Of a stretch of DNA of 33,856 nucleotides, positions 1-8,199 are shown piece by piece. The stretch spans positions 1-33,856 of the forward strand of contig JAEUHD010000367.1 of the NCBI GenBank assembly GCA_016793645.1, in the 5' to 3' direction. Source of the stretch: Verrucomicrobiales bacterium (lineage in GTDB: Bacteria > Verrucomicrobiota > Verrucomicrobiia > Limisphaerales > UBA9464). Positions within the stretch are counted from its first letter, which is position 1. The number at the start of each line of letters is the position of its first letter. The notes below the pieces were generated by a model, which did no database searches, was not told the origin of the DNA, and saw only the letters and a list, made by a program, of their open reading frames with translations. The position numbers were made by a program, and so were the translations under genes.

Positions 1-239
1 CTTACGCCCGTGGATGCGATACCCCGATGGGAGAGATGCCGGGCAACACCCCGCATGGCAGTCTTCAAATGGCTGCGGTTCTCGCCACCGCCCTCTGCTT
101 CGCAGAAGGCAGCAGCCGAAAGCAATCCGTTGGAAAGGATGAGGCCGGGGAGCTTGCTGACTGCAGAGCGGTCGAGTCCCTTGTAATCTTTCAAGGCAGC
201 GGCTGCACGGATTTGATCAAGATTCTGCATGGTACTCAT
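1..239 (-). CDS. cmr5: Type III-B CRISPR small subunit Cmr5, partial
   Basis: Reading leftward from the ATG at 237-239, the frame is open to the window edge for 79 codons, beginning MSTMQNLDQIRAAAAL. Cmr5 is the small alpha-helical subunit that lines the inner face of the Cmr complex; family members are usually about 120-160 residues, so roughly the first half is present. The helix-rich, Ala-rich start and the run around 'LPGLILSNGLLSAAAFC' fit Cmr5, and so does its place directly after cmr4. Its ATG overlaps the cmr4 stop by 4 bp (ATGA), implying translational coupling. A second in-frame ATG at 228-230 is possible. The identity rests partly on context because the C-terminal half is outside the window. 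Confidence 0.85.
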   Translation of the reverse strand, partial: MSTMQNLDQIRAAAALKDYKGLDRSAVSKLPGLILSNGLLSAAAFCEAEGGGENRSHLKTAMRGVARHLSHRGIASTGV

Positions 240-1165
240 TCTCCTTTTGTTCCGATGTTGGTGGTGACGGTGCAGAATCCGAGTCCGGTCGAGGCATCGC
301 CGCCAAACTGGAAGACGTGCTGATTGTCGGCGATCTTTGAGGCAAATCTTTGAAGGGCGTCGGTTTCCGTCTTGTTCTTGTACTCGCCGTTAGGCACTCG
401 ACTTTTGGTGGCGCTGAGGACCGAGTAGAAGAGGGTATCGGCGGGGACGTTCTCCTGATTGAAGAGGCCGGTACCCTCAGCGGTACCTGTTTCGTCAGAA
501 ATGCGGACGTGCTGGGCCACCTCGCAGGCGGTGGTAGCGAAATGGCTCATCATGCCATTGCTAAGGATTACGAGGCGGTCGGTGATGCTCTTGAAGCAAT
601 CGTCGCGCACGAGAGCACCGAGGGACTTGGCAAGTTGGTCGGGGTAGGCACCGGCGTGGGTAAAGCAGTATTCTTCAAGAACAATCTGCTTGCTGAGCGC
701 CAACGGTCCATCGGGATTAAACAGGGCCTCGGCATCTTTGGGTTCTGGGGGAATTGGACCAGAAACAACGCCATCTCTAACAGCGCGCTCGAGCATGAGT
801 GGACAGGTGATCCACGCGTAGCTGCCTTTAGCGCTACGGATGGGAAAGGCGAGAATGCGGGCCTCGGAGAAGATCAAGGAACCGGCGAATGCGGGCTTGT
901 CGCTGTCCGAGCCGAAAAGCCAAGCGGCCTCGGCGATCTCGCCCTTCTGGTTGACGCGCACTCTCCTTTTTCCGTCCTTGGTTTCCTCTTCCAACAGGCC
1001 GTCATTCCACTGATCCGCAAAGCTGCCCTTCAGCGACGACGCGGGAATGATGGGAAAACCCGTGTGCCGCTCGCGCTGCACGGGTTGGTCAATGGCACCG
1101 ACGCTGGCGCCAGCGCCGACGTGGAGGGGAGTTCGGGTGAACAGATAAAGATTTTTGGTGGTCAT
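236..1165 (-). CDS. cmr4: Type III-B CRISPR RAMP protein Cmr4 (Cas7 family)
   Basis: Cmr4 is the Cas7-type backbone subunit of the Cmr complex, present in several copies, and cleaves target RNA at 6-nt steps. The protein opens with a RAMP beta strand (TTKNLYLFTRTPLHVGAG), then the conserved IDQPVQRERHTGFPIIPAS block and SSLKG. With the ATG at 1163-1165 (309 aa), the Asp of that block is residue 26, the position of the known catalytic Asp of Cmr4; this supports that start over an upstream TTG at 1184-1186 (316 aa). A Gly-rich loop (FGGDASTGLG) lies near the C terminus, as in other RAMPs. The gene sits 11 bp after the nucleotidyltransferase-like ORF and overlaps cmr5 by 4 bp. Length is normal for the family. 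Confidence 0.95.
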   Translation of the reverse strand: MTTKNLYLFTRTPLHVGAGASVGAIDQPVQRERHTGFPIIPASSLKGSFADQWNDGLLEEETKDGKRRVRVNQKGEIAEAAWLFGSDSDKPAFAGSLIFSEARILAFPIRSAKGSYAWITCPLMLERAVRDGVVSGPIPPEPKDAEALFNPDGPLALSKQIVLEEYCFTHAGAYPDQLAKSLGALVRDDCFKSITDRLVILSNGMMSHFATTACEVAQHVRISDETGTAEGTGLFNQENVPADTLFYSVLSATKSRVPNGEYKNKTETDALQRFASKIADNQHVFQFGGDASTGLGFCTVTTNIGTKGE

Positions 1166-1176
1166 TTTGGAAGTAG

Positions 1177-1686
1177 TCAGGTCCAAGTCTTCTGTTTTCT
1201 GGAAAATGGGCCACGATTCTGCGGGCGTAATTCGTCCACGGGGATGATGAGGCCACCCGGCATGAGGGAGGAGGCCTCCGCCGGCTGTAGAAGTTCCGCG
1301 GCATGCCTCAGCCTCTTGGCGGCGCGGCGTGGGGGGTCAGTCTCTGCACAGAGTTCTCCCTGTACCACGTCGGCAAGTGCAGCGGCGGGCAGCTCTACTC
1401 CAAACACGATTCCAACAGCAGCCCGGCTTCCGAGGAGAGTGGCGTCGAGCGATTGAGGGTGCTCCTCAGCTTGGACTCCGGAGCGCCGCAACGTGTCGGT
1501 GCCTCCACCGGCCGCCGCGATAGCGAGGTCCGCGTCGAGAGTGACCGAAGGCACGGCATGATGGCTCACCGCCATTCCACCAATCAGGCCGAAGGTCTGC
1601 CCGTGCGCACGCGACACCTGAGCGGCGAAACCGAGATCGTTCGCGCTGCCGGTGATTCCGGCAAAAAACTCTGCGGCTGAAATCAT
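1177..1686 (-). CDS. Nucleotidyltransferase-like (MNT/AbiEii-type fold) ORF inside the cmr operon
   Basis: This 169-codon ORF lies between cmr3 and cmr4. Its ATG (1684-1686) overlaps the cmr3 stop as ATGA. The N-terminal third resembles small nucleotidyltransferase-like proteins of the AbiEii/MNT type: a GLIGGMAVSHH segment around residues 33-43 followed by VTLDADL, the usual place of the GG-x-A-V and 'TxDxDl' signatures. The middle (EEHPQSLDATLLGS) and later part (AAALADVVQGEL, RRAAKRLRHAAELLQPAEA) also match the layout of that family, but the stretch between them is shorter than I would expect, and the last about 35 residues look unstructured. It could be a compact functional protein, a divergent member, or a decayed passenger whose frame has stayed open. 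The family call comes from recall of motifs, not a search. No Cmr subunit of this type is known to me. Confidence 0.55.
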   Translation of the reverse strand: MISAAEFFAGITGSANDLGFAAQVSRAHGQTFGLIGGMAVSHHAVPSVTLDADLAIAAAGGGTDTLRRSGVQAEEHPQSLDATLLGSRAAVGIVFGVELPAAALADVVQGELCAETDPPRRAAKRLRHAAELLQPAEASSLMPGGLIIPVDELRPQNRGPFSRKQKTWT

Positions 1687-2954
1687 GAGGTGGTGGTGGC
1701 CTTATGGACCGCCGGATGGAAATCCCACGTACCGCAGACGCCCAGGCCAAAGCCCTTTTCACCCATGAGGGTTGAGCGGCGGTTCTTGATCTCGGTGCCA
1801 GGGGTGGCGCCATGCCAGTTGAGTGCATCGGCGAGCTTCCGAGCCTCCGGCTCCGAGGTGGCTTCAAAGTAGTACACGGCCCCCGCGGGCACCGCGAGGT
1901 GGGCCGGCTTGGCGCCACCCTGGCTGCCGATGGCTTCGTACGGCAGGGCGTACCCCGTGACGGGAATGGGCTTGCCGATGAGGGCGGCGACGAGTTTGGC
2001 AGCGATGGGTTTTCCCTCCGGTTGCCTGCGCCGGGAGGCGGCGTTCTTGCCGGGGCCATCCAGAAGTTCCACCTGTCCCGTCTGGTGGTTGACCCAACTG
2101 GGCAGACTGCCGCCAGGATGGGAGCCAATTCCAGGAAAGATAGCCGGGGTGAGCAGCACCCATTTGACCCGAGTGCCCGTGATCCGGGAACCCAACGGCA
2201 GGTTCGGGGGCTCATTCTCCTTGAGGGTGGCCGAGCAGATCCGCTGCTGCCCGCCGACAACGATCCCACCCCGTGAACTAATGAGCAGGGGGATGATGTC
2301 CTTGAGTTTGTGCTCCTTGTCCCTGGCCTCAGCTAGGCAGGCGAGCCTCCAACCAGGTTTCAGGCGGAGGTAATGTGCGGTGTAAATCTGAACTCCATCC
2401 TGCGTGCCTGTCTCGGGATCAATCCCGATCCCGATGGAATACTCCGAATCGCAGAATTCGGAATCGCGCCGGAAGTGATTTGCAGGACCAACTGAGGGCT
2501 GGCCGGTCAGGTAACTTCGCCATGCTTCCCTGCTGAACCATGTCTCCGGCTTGTCCTTGGTGGGCAATTCCGTGTTGGCAATGGAGTAGACAAGCGGGGT
2601 TGGCAGACTGCTGGCGGTGGGGGCAGAATGGGGGTACAGGGTTACCGCCGAACTTCCCGCCTTCTGCGCATCCGCAGGGCGGGGGAAATACCAGGTGCCT
2701 TCTCGTTCCGGAAATGGTCCAGCGGAGAACAGGCTGCCAAATCGGCGATCCCGCTGGTCGTTGTTCCAGCGGCCCGAGCGCCCGCGGCGATGGGAGTGCG
2801 ACGCGATGTCCGAGCGCCAAAGCGCTGCGTGAAGAGCACCGCTCAGCACGGTGGGCAATGGCCACGCTGCACCGTATCCCGAGAGGCTGCCGGACATGGG
2901 GCGTCCGTCGCGGAAGAAGAGAATATCGGAGGGTTCAAGTAGCAGGGTATTCAC
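1683..2954 (-). CDS. cmr3: Type III-B CRISPR RAMP protein Cmr3 (Cas5 family)
   Basis: Cmr3 is the Cas5-like subunit that holds the 5' tag of the crRNA next to Cas10 (Cmr2). The characteristic start is seen: LLLEPSDILFFRDGRPM, then AAWPLPTVLSGALHAAL, and a Gly-rich loop (MGEKGFGLGVCGTWD) near the C terminus. The frame is open to 3029, but I prefer the GTG at 2952-2954 (423 aa): it places the first beta strand at the N terminus, lies 26 bp after the cmr2 stop, and has a purine-rich GAAAGG about 10 nt upstream; the longer version would add 25 residues that overlap cmr2. The stop overlaps the start of the following nucleotidyltransferase-like ORF by 4 bp. Confidence 0.94.
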   Translation of the reverse strand: MNTLLLEPSDILFFRDGRPMSGSLSGYGAAWPLPTVLSGALHAALWRSDIASHSHRRGRSGRWNNDQRDRRFGSLFSAGPFPEREGTWYFPRPADAQKAGSSAVTLYPHSAPTASSLPTPLVYSIANTELPTKDKPETWFSREAWRSYLTGQPSVGPANHFRRDSEFCDSEYSIGIGIDPETGTQDGVQIYTAHYLRLKPGWRLACLAEARDKEHKLKDIIPLLISSRGGIVVGGQQRICSATLKENEPPNLPLGSRITGTRVKWVLLTPAIFPGIGSHPGGSLPSWVNHQTGQVELLDGPGKNAASRRRQPEGKPIAAKLVAALIGKPIPVTGYALPYEAIGSQGGAKPAHLAVPAGAVYYFEATSEPEARKLADALNWHGATPGTEIKNRRSTLMGEKGFGLGVCGTWDFHPAVHKATTTS

Positions 2955-2980
2955 GGGCGGATGGCCTTTCGGCAGGTGGA

Positions 2981-5671
2981 TCAGGTGAGGGAGGTGTCCT
3001 GGCGCTTGGCGAAGCCGCAGAATGCGCACAGGGCGACCAACTGGTTGATGGCGTGGTCGAGGTTGGCGGCGTCGGCACCGAGGTTCAGCTTGCCCAACCA
3101 GTTCCTAAGGTGCTGGCCAAACGCTTGCTCAAACGCGGCACCTCCAGCCTTCCACTCCGGTCCCCTCTGGCGATCCAGCACGGTGCGCAGTTCACGGCCA
3201 ACGACCTCAGCAAAGTCAAAGCCTGGCACGGGCTCTGATTCTGCGGCGATCGGGGCGGGCTGACTGCGGTAGTTGGAAATCAGCTCCCCGAGACGATAGG
3301 GAAACTTGCTGCTAACCACCTCACCCTTCAGAGCCTCGAGGAGGCACTGGGCAGCATCCACGCCTCCCTCCGCCCATCGGGCAGACCATTCAACCGTCTC
3401 GCCGCTGCGTTTGAGCACCGTGACGGCCACGGCGTCCTTGTCCTGAAGTATCTTGGCCCGCTTCTCGGCGCTCTGGGCCGCCCTCACCGCATCCTGGAGC
3501 GGGGACTTAAAGTGGGCAATGGCGATGCCCACGGAGGCGGAAGCCTTGGGACCGGGAACCGCGAAGGGGATTTCCACGCCACCATCACCCTGGTGATCTT
3601 TGGAAGTGAGGAAGCCTGGAGACTTCTGTCGCAGCCGATGATCGTGGACCGTCGAAAGCACCTCCCCGCGAAAGGCATTTCTCAACTCGCGCGCGCAGGC
3701 CAGAGCGGTGTCGGCCGGCAGAAGGGCCACCACATCATCCCCACCCGCGTAAATCAGGCGGCCGTCATTGGCTTCGACAATGCTGCGGGCGCATCGCAGG
3801 GCGAAGTTGGACAGGCATTCGCTGAACTGCAGGTGGTAGCCCGGGCTGAGCGGACGATGAGTTTCGAGAAACGCTGCGAACTCTCCTGCATGCGCGGGTC
3901 TCTTGAAGTACTCGAGGGCTCCTCCGCCCTCGTAGTCTGCGAGCTGAGTGGCAAACGTTGGTGTCCTGTCCCCAGCCACCCATTTCCCCATGTCGTCGCC
4001 GTCGAAGGCGAGCACCGCGAAGTAGCGTTCCCCTTCGCCGGCAGGAAGTTCGTCGTCGGCATCGTCCTGATCAGGCCTGCCGGCGGCGAGGCTCCGGGTG
4101 TTCGGCATCTTCTGCCGCGCCAGACTCCATTCCTTCTCGAGGTACGTGATGTCCCAAAGCCGCTTGATGAGGCTCGGAGCACTGAGGAAATCCGCATGCT
4201 TGAATCGGGAAACATCCCTCCCCTTCGCGTTCTTGACGGTCGCGTTCGACCACGGTTCACCGCCGGCCACGGCTTCGTCCTTGCCGGTCAGACTGTCCTT
4301 GTCGAAATGCTGCCCCTGCCGCTGGGCATCCGGTCCGGGTTGGGACCTGGCCCGGAAGACGCGCGTCTGCCGCACGGCGTCCAGCTCCCAACTGGCGAGG
4401 CTGACGGCAAGAGACCAAGCCAGACCTTCGTTCTTCAGCTTGCCATCCTTGGTGAAGTAGCGGTCGTCACCGTGGCCCAATTCCCGGATGGCTTCGGCAG
4501 CCTTCTTCACAGCATGGTACCGCTCCCGGGTTTTCGGCGCCGGTACGGCACCGTGCAACGCTTCGATTTCCGCCAAGGTGGAGGGAATGGGAGTGACCGA
4601 CCAGGCAATGCTCAGAAACTGTTCCACCTGATCATTCCAGCGTGACTTCAGGGACTCGCCTTGGGGCAGGTCCGTGTTGTGGTTCCAGAGATCGGAGGCA
4701 GTGCAGGCCTCCCAGACCGACCTGGCGATAGTGCGCCATTCATCGCGTACCCCCTTTTCCACCGCTTCGGCAAGCTGCCTGGCCTGGTCTTCCGGGACAA
4801 GTGCAAGAAGGACGTTTGGAAGGTTGGGCGTCAGCAACTGCTCCTGCGACCACTTCATGGCGTCGTGTCCCTGCCAGACCGGCCTCTCGCCGATGGTAAC
4901 TTTTTCCCAGACCGCATTTTTCAAGACGAGGTCCAGAAGCGGCTGGTCCCGGAGGTTGGGGAAGACCACGGCGTCCGGCCCGCAGTCCAGGCTGAGCTTG
5001 GCCAGTCCGTGGGCCATCAGCCATGAAAGCAGGTAGCTGCCGCTCCACAGGTCGCGCGTGCTTCGGGCGGCCTGAATGAAGTCCTGCACCGGGCCGAGCT
5101 GAAACTTCAAGAGAGCAGGCCGGGAGTTGCCGCTGTCCCCGAGGGCACCTTCAAACGCGGCGACCATTTGCATGTGCGGCCAAATGGCGTGATCCGGAAT
5201 TCGGGTGTCCGCAGGCAGGAAACCCAACCGCCAATCCTTCTTCTGACAGGCGCCCGGCCACAGCCGCCAGTGCGCCAGGAAGCGGGCTCGCCATTGCTCA
5301 GCCTCAGGCAGATCGCCAAAATGGTTCAGCACGGGCTGCGTGGTCTGCTCGCCTTCAATGCCCTCGCCCGGATCCAGAAAGGGTCCGTCGAAAGCCAATT
5401 TGTCGCCCGAGAGTGGGTGGTGAAACTGGTTTTTCACTCCGTCAAAGGCACATCGCTGGCTGGCCTTTTGGTGATCCGGGAAGGGAAACCGGTCCGCGGC
5501 GGCTGCCGTGTGGTCCGCAATATGATCCCATGCCTTCCGTTCCTCCGGGGTGCCCAACCCAGCGGCCTGCATCGCCCTTTCGGATTGCTGGCGGTGGTTT
5601 GCAATATCCAGACACTTGCTAGGCGGATCGTGCAGGTAGGCAGCCAGCTTTCGTTTCCAGAAGTCGGTCAT
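2981..5671 (-). CDS. cmr2: Type III-B CRISPR large subunit Cmr2/Cas10 with HD and GGDD motifs
   Basis: Cas10 is the signature subunit of type III systems; on target RNA binding it degrades ssDNA (HD domain) and/or makes cyclic oligoadenylate (Palm/GGDD domain). The 896-aa protein starts with KRKLAAYLHDPPSK, which carries the HD pair at residues 14-15, and has a Palm motif YAGGDDVVALLP with GGDD at residues 643-646 (bases 3734-3745). A segment at about 195-210 (FQLGPVQDFIQAARSTRDLW) is typical of Cmr2. Length is normal. Both catalytic motifs look intact, so cyclic oligoadenylate signalling is expected, yet no CARF effector is visible in this window. It is the first gene of the operon. The ATG at 5669-5671 has no clear Shine-Dalgarno sequence; a TTGACC about 60 bp upstream is a weak -35 candidate. 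Confidence 0.96.
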   Translation of the reverse strand: MTDFWKRKLAAYLHDPPSKCLDIANHRQQSERAMQAAGLGTPEERKAWDHIADHTAAAADRFPFPDHQKASQRCAFDGVKNQFHHPLSGDKLAFDGPFLDPGEGIEGEQTTQPVLNHFGDLPEAEQWRARFLAHWRLWPGACQKKDWRLGFLPADTRIPDHAIWPHMQMVAAFEGALGDSGNSRPALLKFQLGPVQDFIQAARSTRDLWSGSYLLSWLMAHGLAKLSLDCGPDAVVFPNLRDQPLLDLVLKNAVWEKVTIGERPVWQGHDAMKWSQEQLLTPNLPNVLLALVPEDQARQLAEAVEKGVRDEWRTIARSVWEACTASDLWNHNTDLPQGESLKSRWNDQVEQFLSIAWSVTPIPSTLAEIEALHGAVPAPKTRERYHAVKKAAEAIRELGHGDDRYFTKDGKLKNEGLAWSLAVSLASWELDAVRQTRVFRARSQPGPDAQRQGQHFDKDSLTGKDEAVAGGEPWSNATVKNAKGRDVSRFKHADFLSAPSLIKRLWDITYLEKEWSLARQKMPNTRSLAAGRPDQDDADDELPAGEGERYFAVLAFDGDDMGKWVAGDRTPTFATQLADYEGGGALEYFKRPAHAGEFAAFLETHRPLSPGYHLQFSECLSNFALRCARSIVEANDGRLIYAGGDDVVALLPADTALACARELRNAFRGEVLSTVHDHRLRQKSPGFLTSKDHQGDGGVEIPFAVPGPKASASVGIAIAHFKSPLQDAVRAAQSAEKRAKILQDKDAVAVTVLKRSGETVEWSARWAEGGVDAAQCLLEALKGEVVSSKFPYRLGELISNYRSQPAPIAAESEPVPGFDFAEVVGRELRTVLDRQRGPEWKAGGAAFEQAFGQHLRNWLGKLNLGADAANLDHAINQLVALCAFCGFAKRQDTSLT

Positions 5672-6471
5672 GGGATGCAGTCGTGATGCGTTGGGACGAA
5701 CATTTAGGGTTGAAGGTCCATTTAGAGGTCAACCAAAAGTTGTAGGATAACGGGGCGGCCGCGCATGCGGCCTTTGTCATTTCAATCAATCCGGAATAGC
5801 AGAAATCAGACGTCCAGCGACGTCCTCACTGAACGACCGCGACGAATTCTGCGACTGCGAATTCCAGTCCGGTTTTCCTTTTCTTGGGAATTTGGTCATG
5901 CCGCGAGTTCTCCCGATCCCAGGCACCTTTTCCCGATTTGGTGGCAACGACGACCTTTGTTTCAGCCGAAAAACCGCTTCCGGCCCAAGAAACGGAACGG
6001 GCTTGGGCCGAAGCTCGGTTAGCAGCCTGTTCCCCCCCAATCTACCGCGTGAGCCATTAATTCTGTCAGCAGCCATTGCTACGGAGTCCCGCTTGCGGCG
6101 GTCGCCCCCACCCCTTTCCTCGGATTACGGGCTAATTACGGCCCCCAAACCCGTCCAAAACACCCCCTCAAAAATCGCTAAACCCTTAAGCCACAACAAA
6201 AATCTCTAAAACGTCACGCGTGGCGAACGGTGCACTCATCGCCCTTGATCAGGATGGCCCGCGCTCGCCCGAGTACGGACAGCCATCGCGCCTTGACGAA
6301 TCAGGACAACAAAGGGCGGTCGACGGGTGGCTCACACCAGCGATGTCCGCCCCGATGCCATCGGTGGATCGCGGGAGGGGCGTCGCCGAGGCTCGACAAT
6401 GGAAGGCGGTAATGAGCCGAATTTCTTTGGAACATTCAATGGTGTCCATCGCGACTTTGCTTGTTGTCGAA
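5672..6471. other. Non-coding region upstream of cmr2, no CRISPR array seen
   Basis: About 800 bp separate the Cmr operon from the nonamer repeats near the helicase gene. Open frames here (for example minus strand 5786-6076) have low-complexity, non-family sequences and no ribosome binding site, so I read them as spurious. There is no periodic 30-40 bp repeat with spacers, so no CRISPR array. A short inverted repeat (GGCCGC/GCGGCC) lies near 5756-5773. A stretch near 6130-6215 is visibly richer in A and in runs of C than its surroundings. The cmr promoter must lie toward the left end, but no convincing -35/-10 pair was found. Confidence 0.5.
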
Positions 6472-6600
6472 GGACGGAAATCTATTCTCGTCTTTTCCGT
6501 CCATCCCGTCCTTGGTACTGGGGACGGAAAGGACGACATCCCTTTAGGATGTCGTCCTTGTCCTAGGTACCCGAATGTCGGCCTCAGGTGGGGACGGAAA
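6472..6600. repeat. Four nonamer repeats (GGACGGAAA), iteron-like
   Basis: The nonamer GGACGGAAA occurs on the plus strand at 6472-6480, 6522-6530 and 6592-6600, and inverted (TTTCCGTCC) at 6494-6502. The first and third copies are followed by TC. The group lies directly downstream of the RepA-like helicase gene and encloses a perfect 13-bp hairpin. Iteron-like repeats plus a stem-loop beside a replication helicase could mark an element origin or a regulator-binding region; this function is inferred only from position. Confidence 0.45.
6529..6559 (-). terminator. Perfect 13-bp stem-loop downstream of helicase gene
   Basis: Arms AAGGACGACATCC (6529-6541) and GGATGTCGTCCTT (6547-6559) pair perfectly across a 5-nt loop. 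Transcripts of the helicase gene (ending at 6605) would fold this hairpin about 45 nt after the stop and then run into UUUCCGUC, so it could be a Rho-independent terminator, although the U tract is short. It may instead be part of an origin, since it sits within the nonamer repeats. Confidence 0.45.
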
Positions 6601-6604
6601 TCGC

Positions 6605-8071
6605 TCATTTGGGCATCCGCGTGTAGGTCGTCCCACCGTCCAACTGGCGAACCTTTCCAGACTCGCGGAGATTACGGACGCGGTCCTTAAAAGTGGATCC
6701 TGGAATCGACAGTTGCTCCCGGGCTGCGACCTGCCATTCCTTCCAAGTCTTTCCGGAGTCCCCCAGCAGCGCCAGCAGCTCCTCGTCCGGAACCTTTGGC
6801 TTCCGTCCCGCCACTCGCTTCAGTTTCTTCGGATCAACGGTGTCGTCCCGCCGGAACAGGGGGAATCCCCACCGGATGGCAAAGGGGTCAATCGGTGCGA
6901 ACGATCGCAAAGTGAACTCGACGGCGAAGCATCCGGGCTGTTCGTGTGCGGTAAGGCTCACGATCGCGTCTGCATCCCGGGCGAAGACTCCGGAACCGCT
7001 GATTCGGTCGATGGCCTCCTTCTCAGATTGGTTTCCTTTCGAGTAGTGCGCGGGAATCACGAGGGCGCACCCGTGCCGTGTGGCAATAGCCTCCAGTTGC
7101 CCCATTAGCTCCGCCATGTCTGCCGCGTCATTCTCCTTTCGATCCCCGAGGAGCTTATAGAGCGGATCCAGAACAAGGAGTCCGATTTCCCCGCTCCACT
7201 GCTGCAGGTATTCGTCGATGCGTTCGATGGATGCACGATGCCCACGGAGGTTGCATACAAAGAACTCCGCCTCCTCCAACCTGACACCGCTTGCGCCGCA
7301 GAGCATTTCGATGCGCTTTTGGAACGTGTCCTCGGGAAGCTCCAAGTTCAGGAAAACGATGCGGGACTTTACCGTCTGGAATCCCATCCAAGGTTTCCCG
7401 ACGCTAACACAAAGAGCCAGGTCAGATACGAGCCAGGTCTTGTGGGACTTGCTCGATCCGCCAATGGTCAGTTTGTCCCCCTTCCGAAGTAGGCCTCGAA
7501 CAATCTCGGGCCTATGGGGCAACGGCTTTGACATCCATTCTTCGAGGCGAACCGGCGCCGGGAAATCAGTCTGAACCGTCCCGATGTTCACCAAAGCCTT
7601 CGAGGCGCACCGTGTGATAACTGGCGCCTGTTCAGGGTGATTCCTCAGCATCTCCATGGAATCAGACAACACCTTGTGTGCGGTCCTCGCGCTGGAAGCC
7701 CGACTCACCCGGTCCACAATCTCAGGAAGGGCGAAGGGAGAGACGAGGTTGCCGGAAGGGAACGTCTCCCATCCGGGCCCCATCGCCTCCAAGGCCACCC
7801 TGCCTTCGTTGTCGGATCCGATGATAGTGGACTGGAAATCTAGCCCAGCCTTTGCCCGCCTCCGGATAATTTCCCAGATGGGGCGAAGACGCAGGAGATT
7901 AAAAAGCTCTCCCCCCGCGTAGCCTTCAACGGTCCGGACGTAATCCCAGACGGTCCGTCCTCTGTCCAATGGTTCATTCCCAAGGGATAGGAGTGTCCCG
8001 ATCAGCAGCTTCTCGGCCTCTTCATCCGCAGGAACGGATGGTTCTACGATCTCAGGCAGAAGGCGGCTCAT
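6605..8071 (-). CDS. RepA-like AAA ATPase / replicative helicase of the element
   Basis: This 488-aa protein has an N-terminal DnaB-N-like helical segment (EEAEKLLIGTLLSLGN), a central RecA/AAA_25-type ATPase and a C-terminal winged-helix-like region (LLALLGDSGKTWKEWQ onward). The Walker A motif is the variant GGSSKSHKTW at residues 204-213 with K211 and T212; Walker B is LLVLDPLYKL. This form is usual in RepA-type helicases of plasmids, prophages and integrative elements. It probably unwinds the element's DNA for replication. Its ATG overlaps the stop of the 43-aa ORF by 4 bp, so it is translated as part of a tightly coupled unit with the HTH gene. Specific orthology to a named replication protein cannot be shown here. 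Confidence 0.85.
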   Translation of the reverse strand: MSRLLPEIVEPSVPADEEAEKLLIGTLLSLGNEPLDRGRTVWDYVRTVEGYAGGELFNLLRLRPIWEIIRRRAKAGLDFQSTIIGSDNEGRVALEAMGPGWETFPSGNLVSPFALPEIVDRVSRASSARTAHKVLSDSMEMLRNHPEQAPVITRCASKALVNIGTVQTDFPAPVRLEEWMSKPLPHRPEIVRGLLRKGDKLTIGGSSKSHKTWLVSDLALCVSVGKPWMGFQTVKSRIVFLNLELPEDTFQKRIEMLCGASGVRLEEAEFFVCNLRGHRASIERIDEYLQQWSGEIGLLVLDPLYKLLGDRKENDAADMAELMGQLEAIATRHGCALVIPAHYSKGNQSEKEAIDRISGSGVFARDADAIVSLTAHEQPGCFAVEFTLRSFAPIDPFAIRWGFPLFRRDDTVDPKKLKRVAGRKPKVPDEELLALLGDSGKTWKEWQVAAREQLSIPGSTFKDRVRNLRESGKVRQLDGGTTYTRMPK

Positions 8072-8199
8072 GTCTCCCCCCGTTTCCCTCCACCTTCCGA
8101 AGTGAGCCAGTCAAACCGCGGCGCAGTCCAGCGACGTACTCGGGCCCACTGGTGGTGGATCAGACGGACATTCTCGGCCAGCAAAGGATTGAAACTCAT
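8068..8199 (-). CDS. Small 43-aa protein between HTH gene and helicase
   Basis: The ATG at 8197-8199 overlaps the stop of the HTH gene (ATGA), and its own stop overlaps the helicase ATG (ATGA). These two 4-bp overlaps are the best evidence that it is translated. The peptide (MSFNPLLAENVRLIHHQW then an Arg/Trp-rich middle and a GGGKRGET tail) is basic, with no membrane segment. I do not recognise it. It may be a real small protein of the replication module or serve mainly to couple translation of its neighbours. Confidence 0.6.
   Translation of the reverse strand: MSFNPLLAENVRLIHHQWARVRRWTAPRFDWLTSEGGGKRGET

Noticed and set aside
350..1456. 368-codon open frame on the plus strand
   Set aside because: Antisense to cmr4 and the nucleotidyltransferase-like ORF; no family signature, so a GC-driven shadow.
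3512..4645. 377-codon open frame on the plus strand
   Set aside because: Lies wholly within cmr2 on the other strand; cmr2 has clear catalytic motifs.
5786..6076. 96-codon minus-strand frame upstream of cmr2
   Set aside because: No ribosome binding site, Arg/Pro/Ser-rich without motifs; treated as non-coding.
5672..6604. Possible CRISPR array beside the cmr operon
   Set aside because: No repeat of 24-40 bp with regular spacing; the only repeats are four 9-mers with uneven spacing.
6249..6608. 119-codon minus-strand frame whose ATG overlaps the helicase stop as ATGA
   Set aside because: The overlap is tempting, but the sequence runs through the nonamer repeats and the perfect hairpin, has no family look and low-complexity composition; more likely chance.
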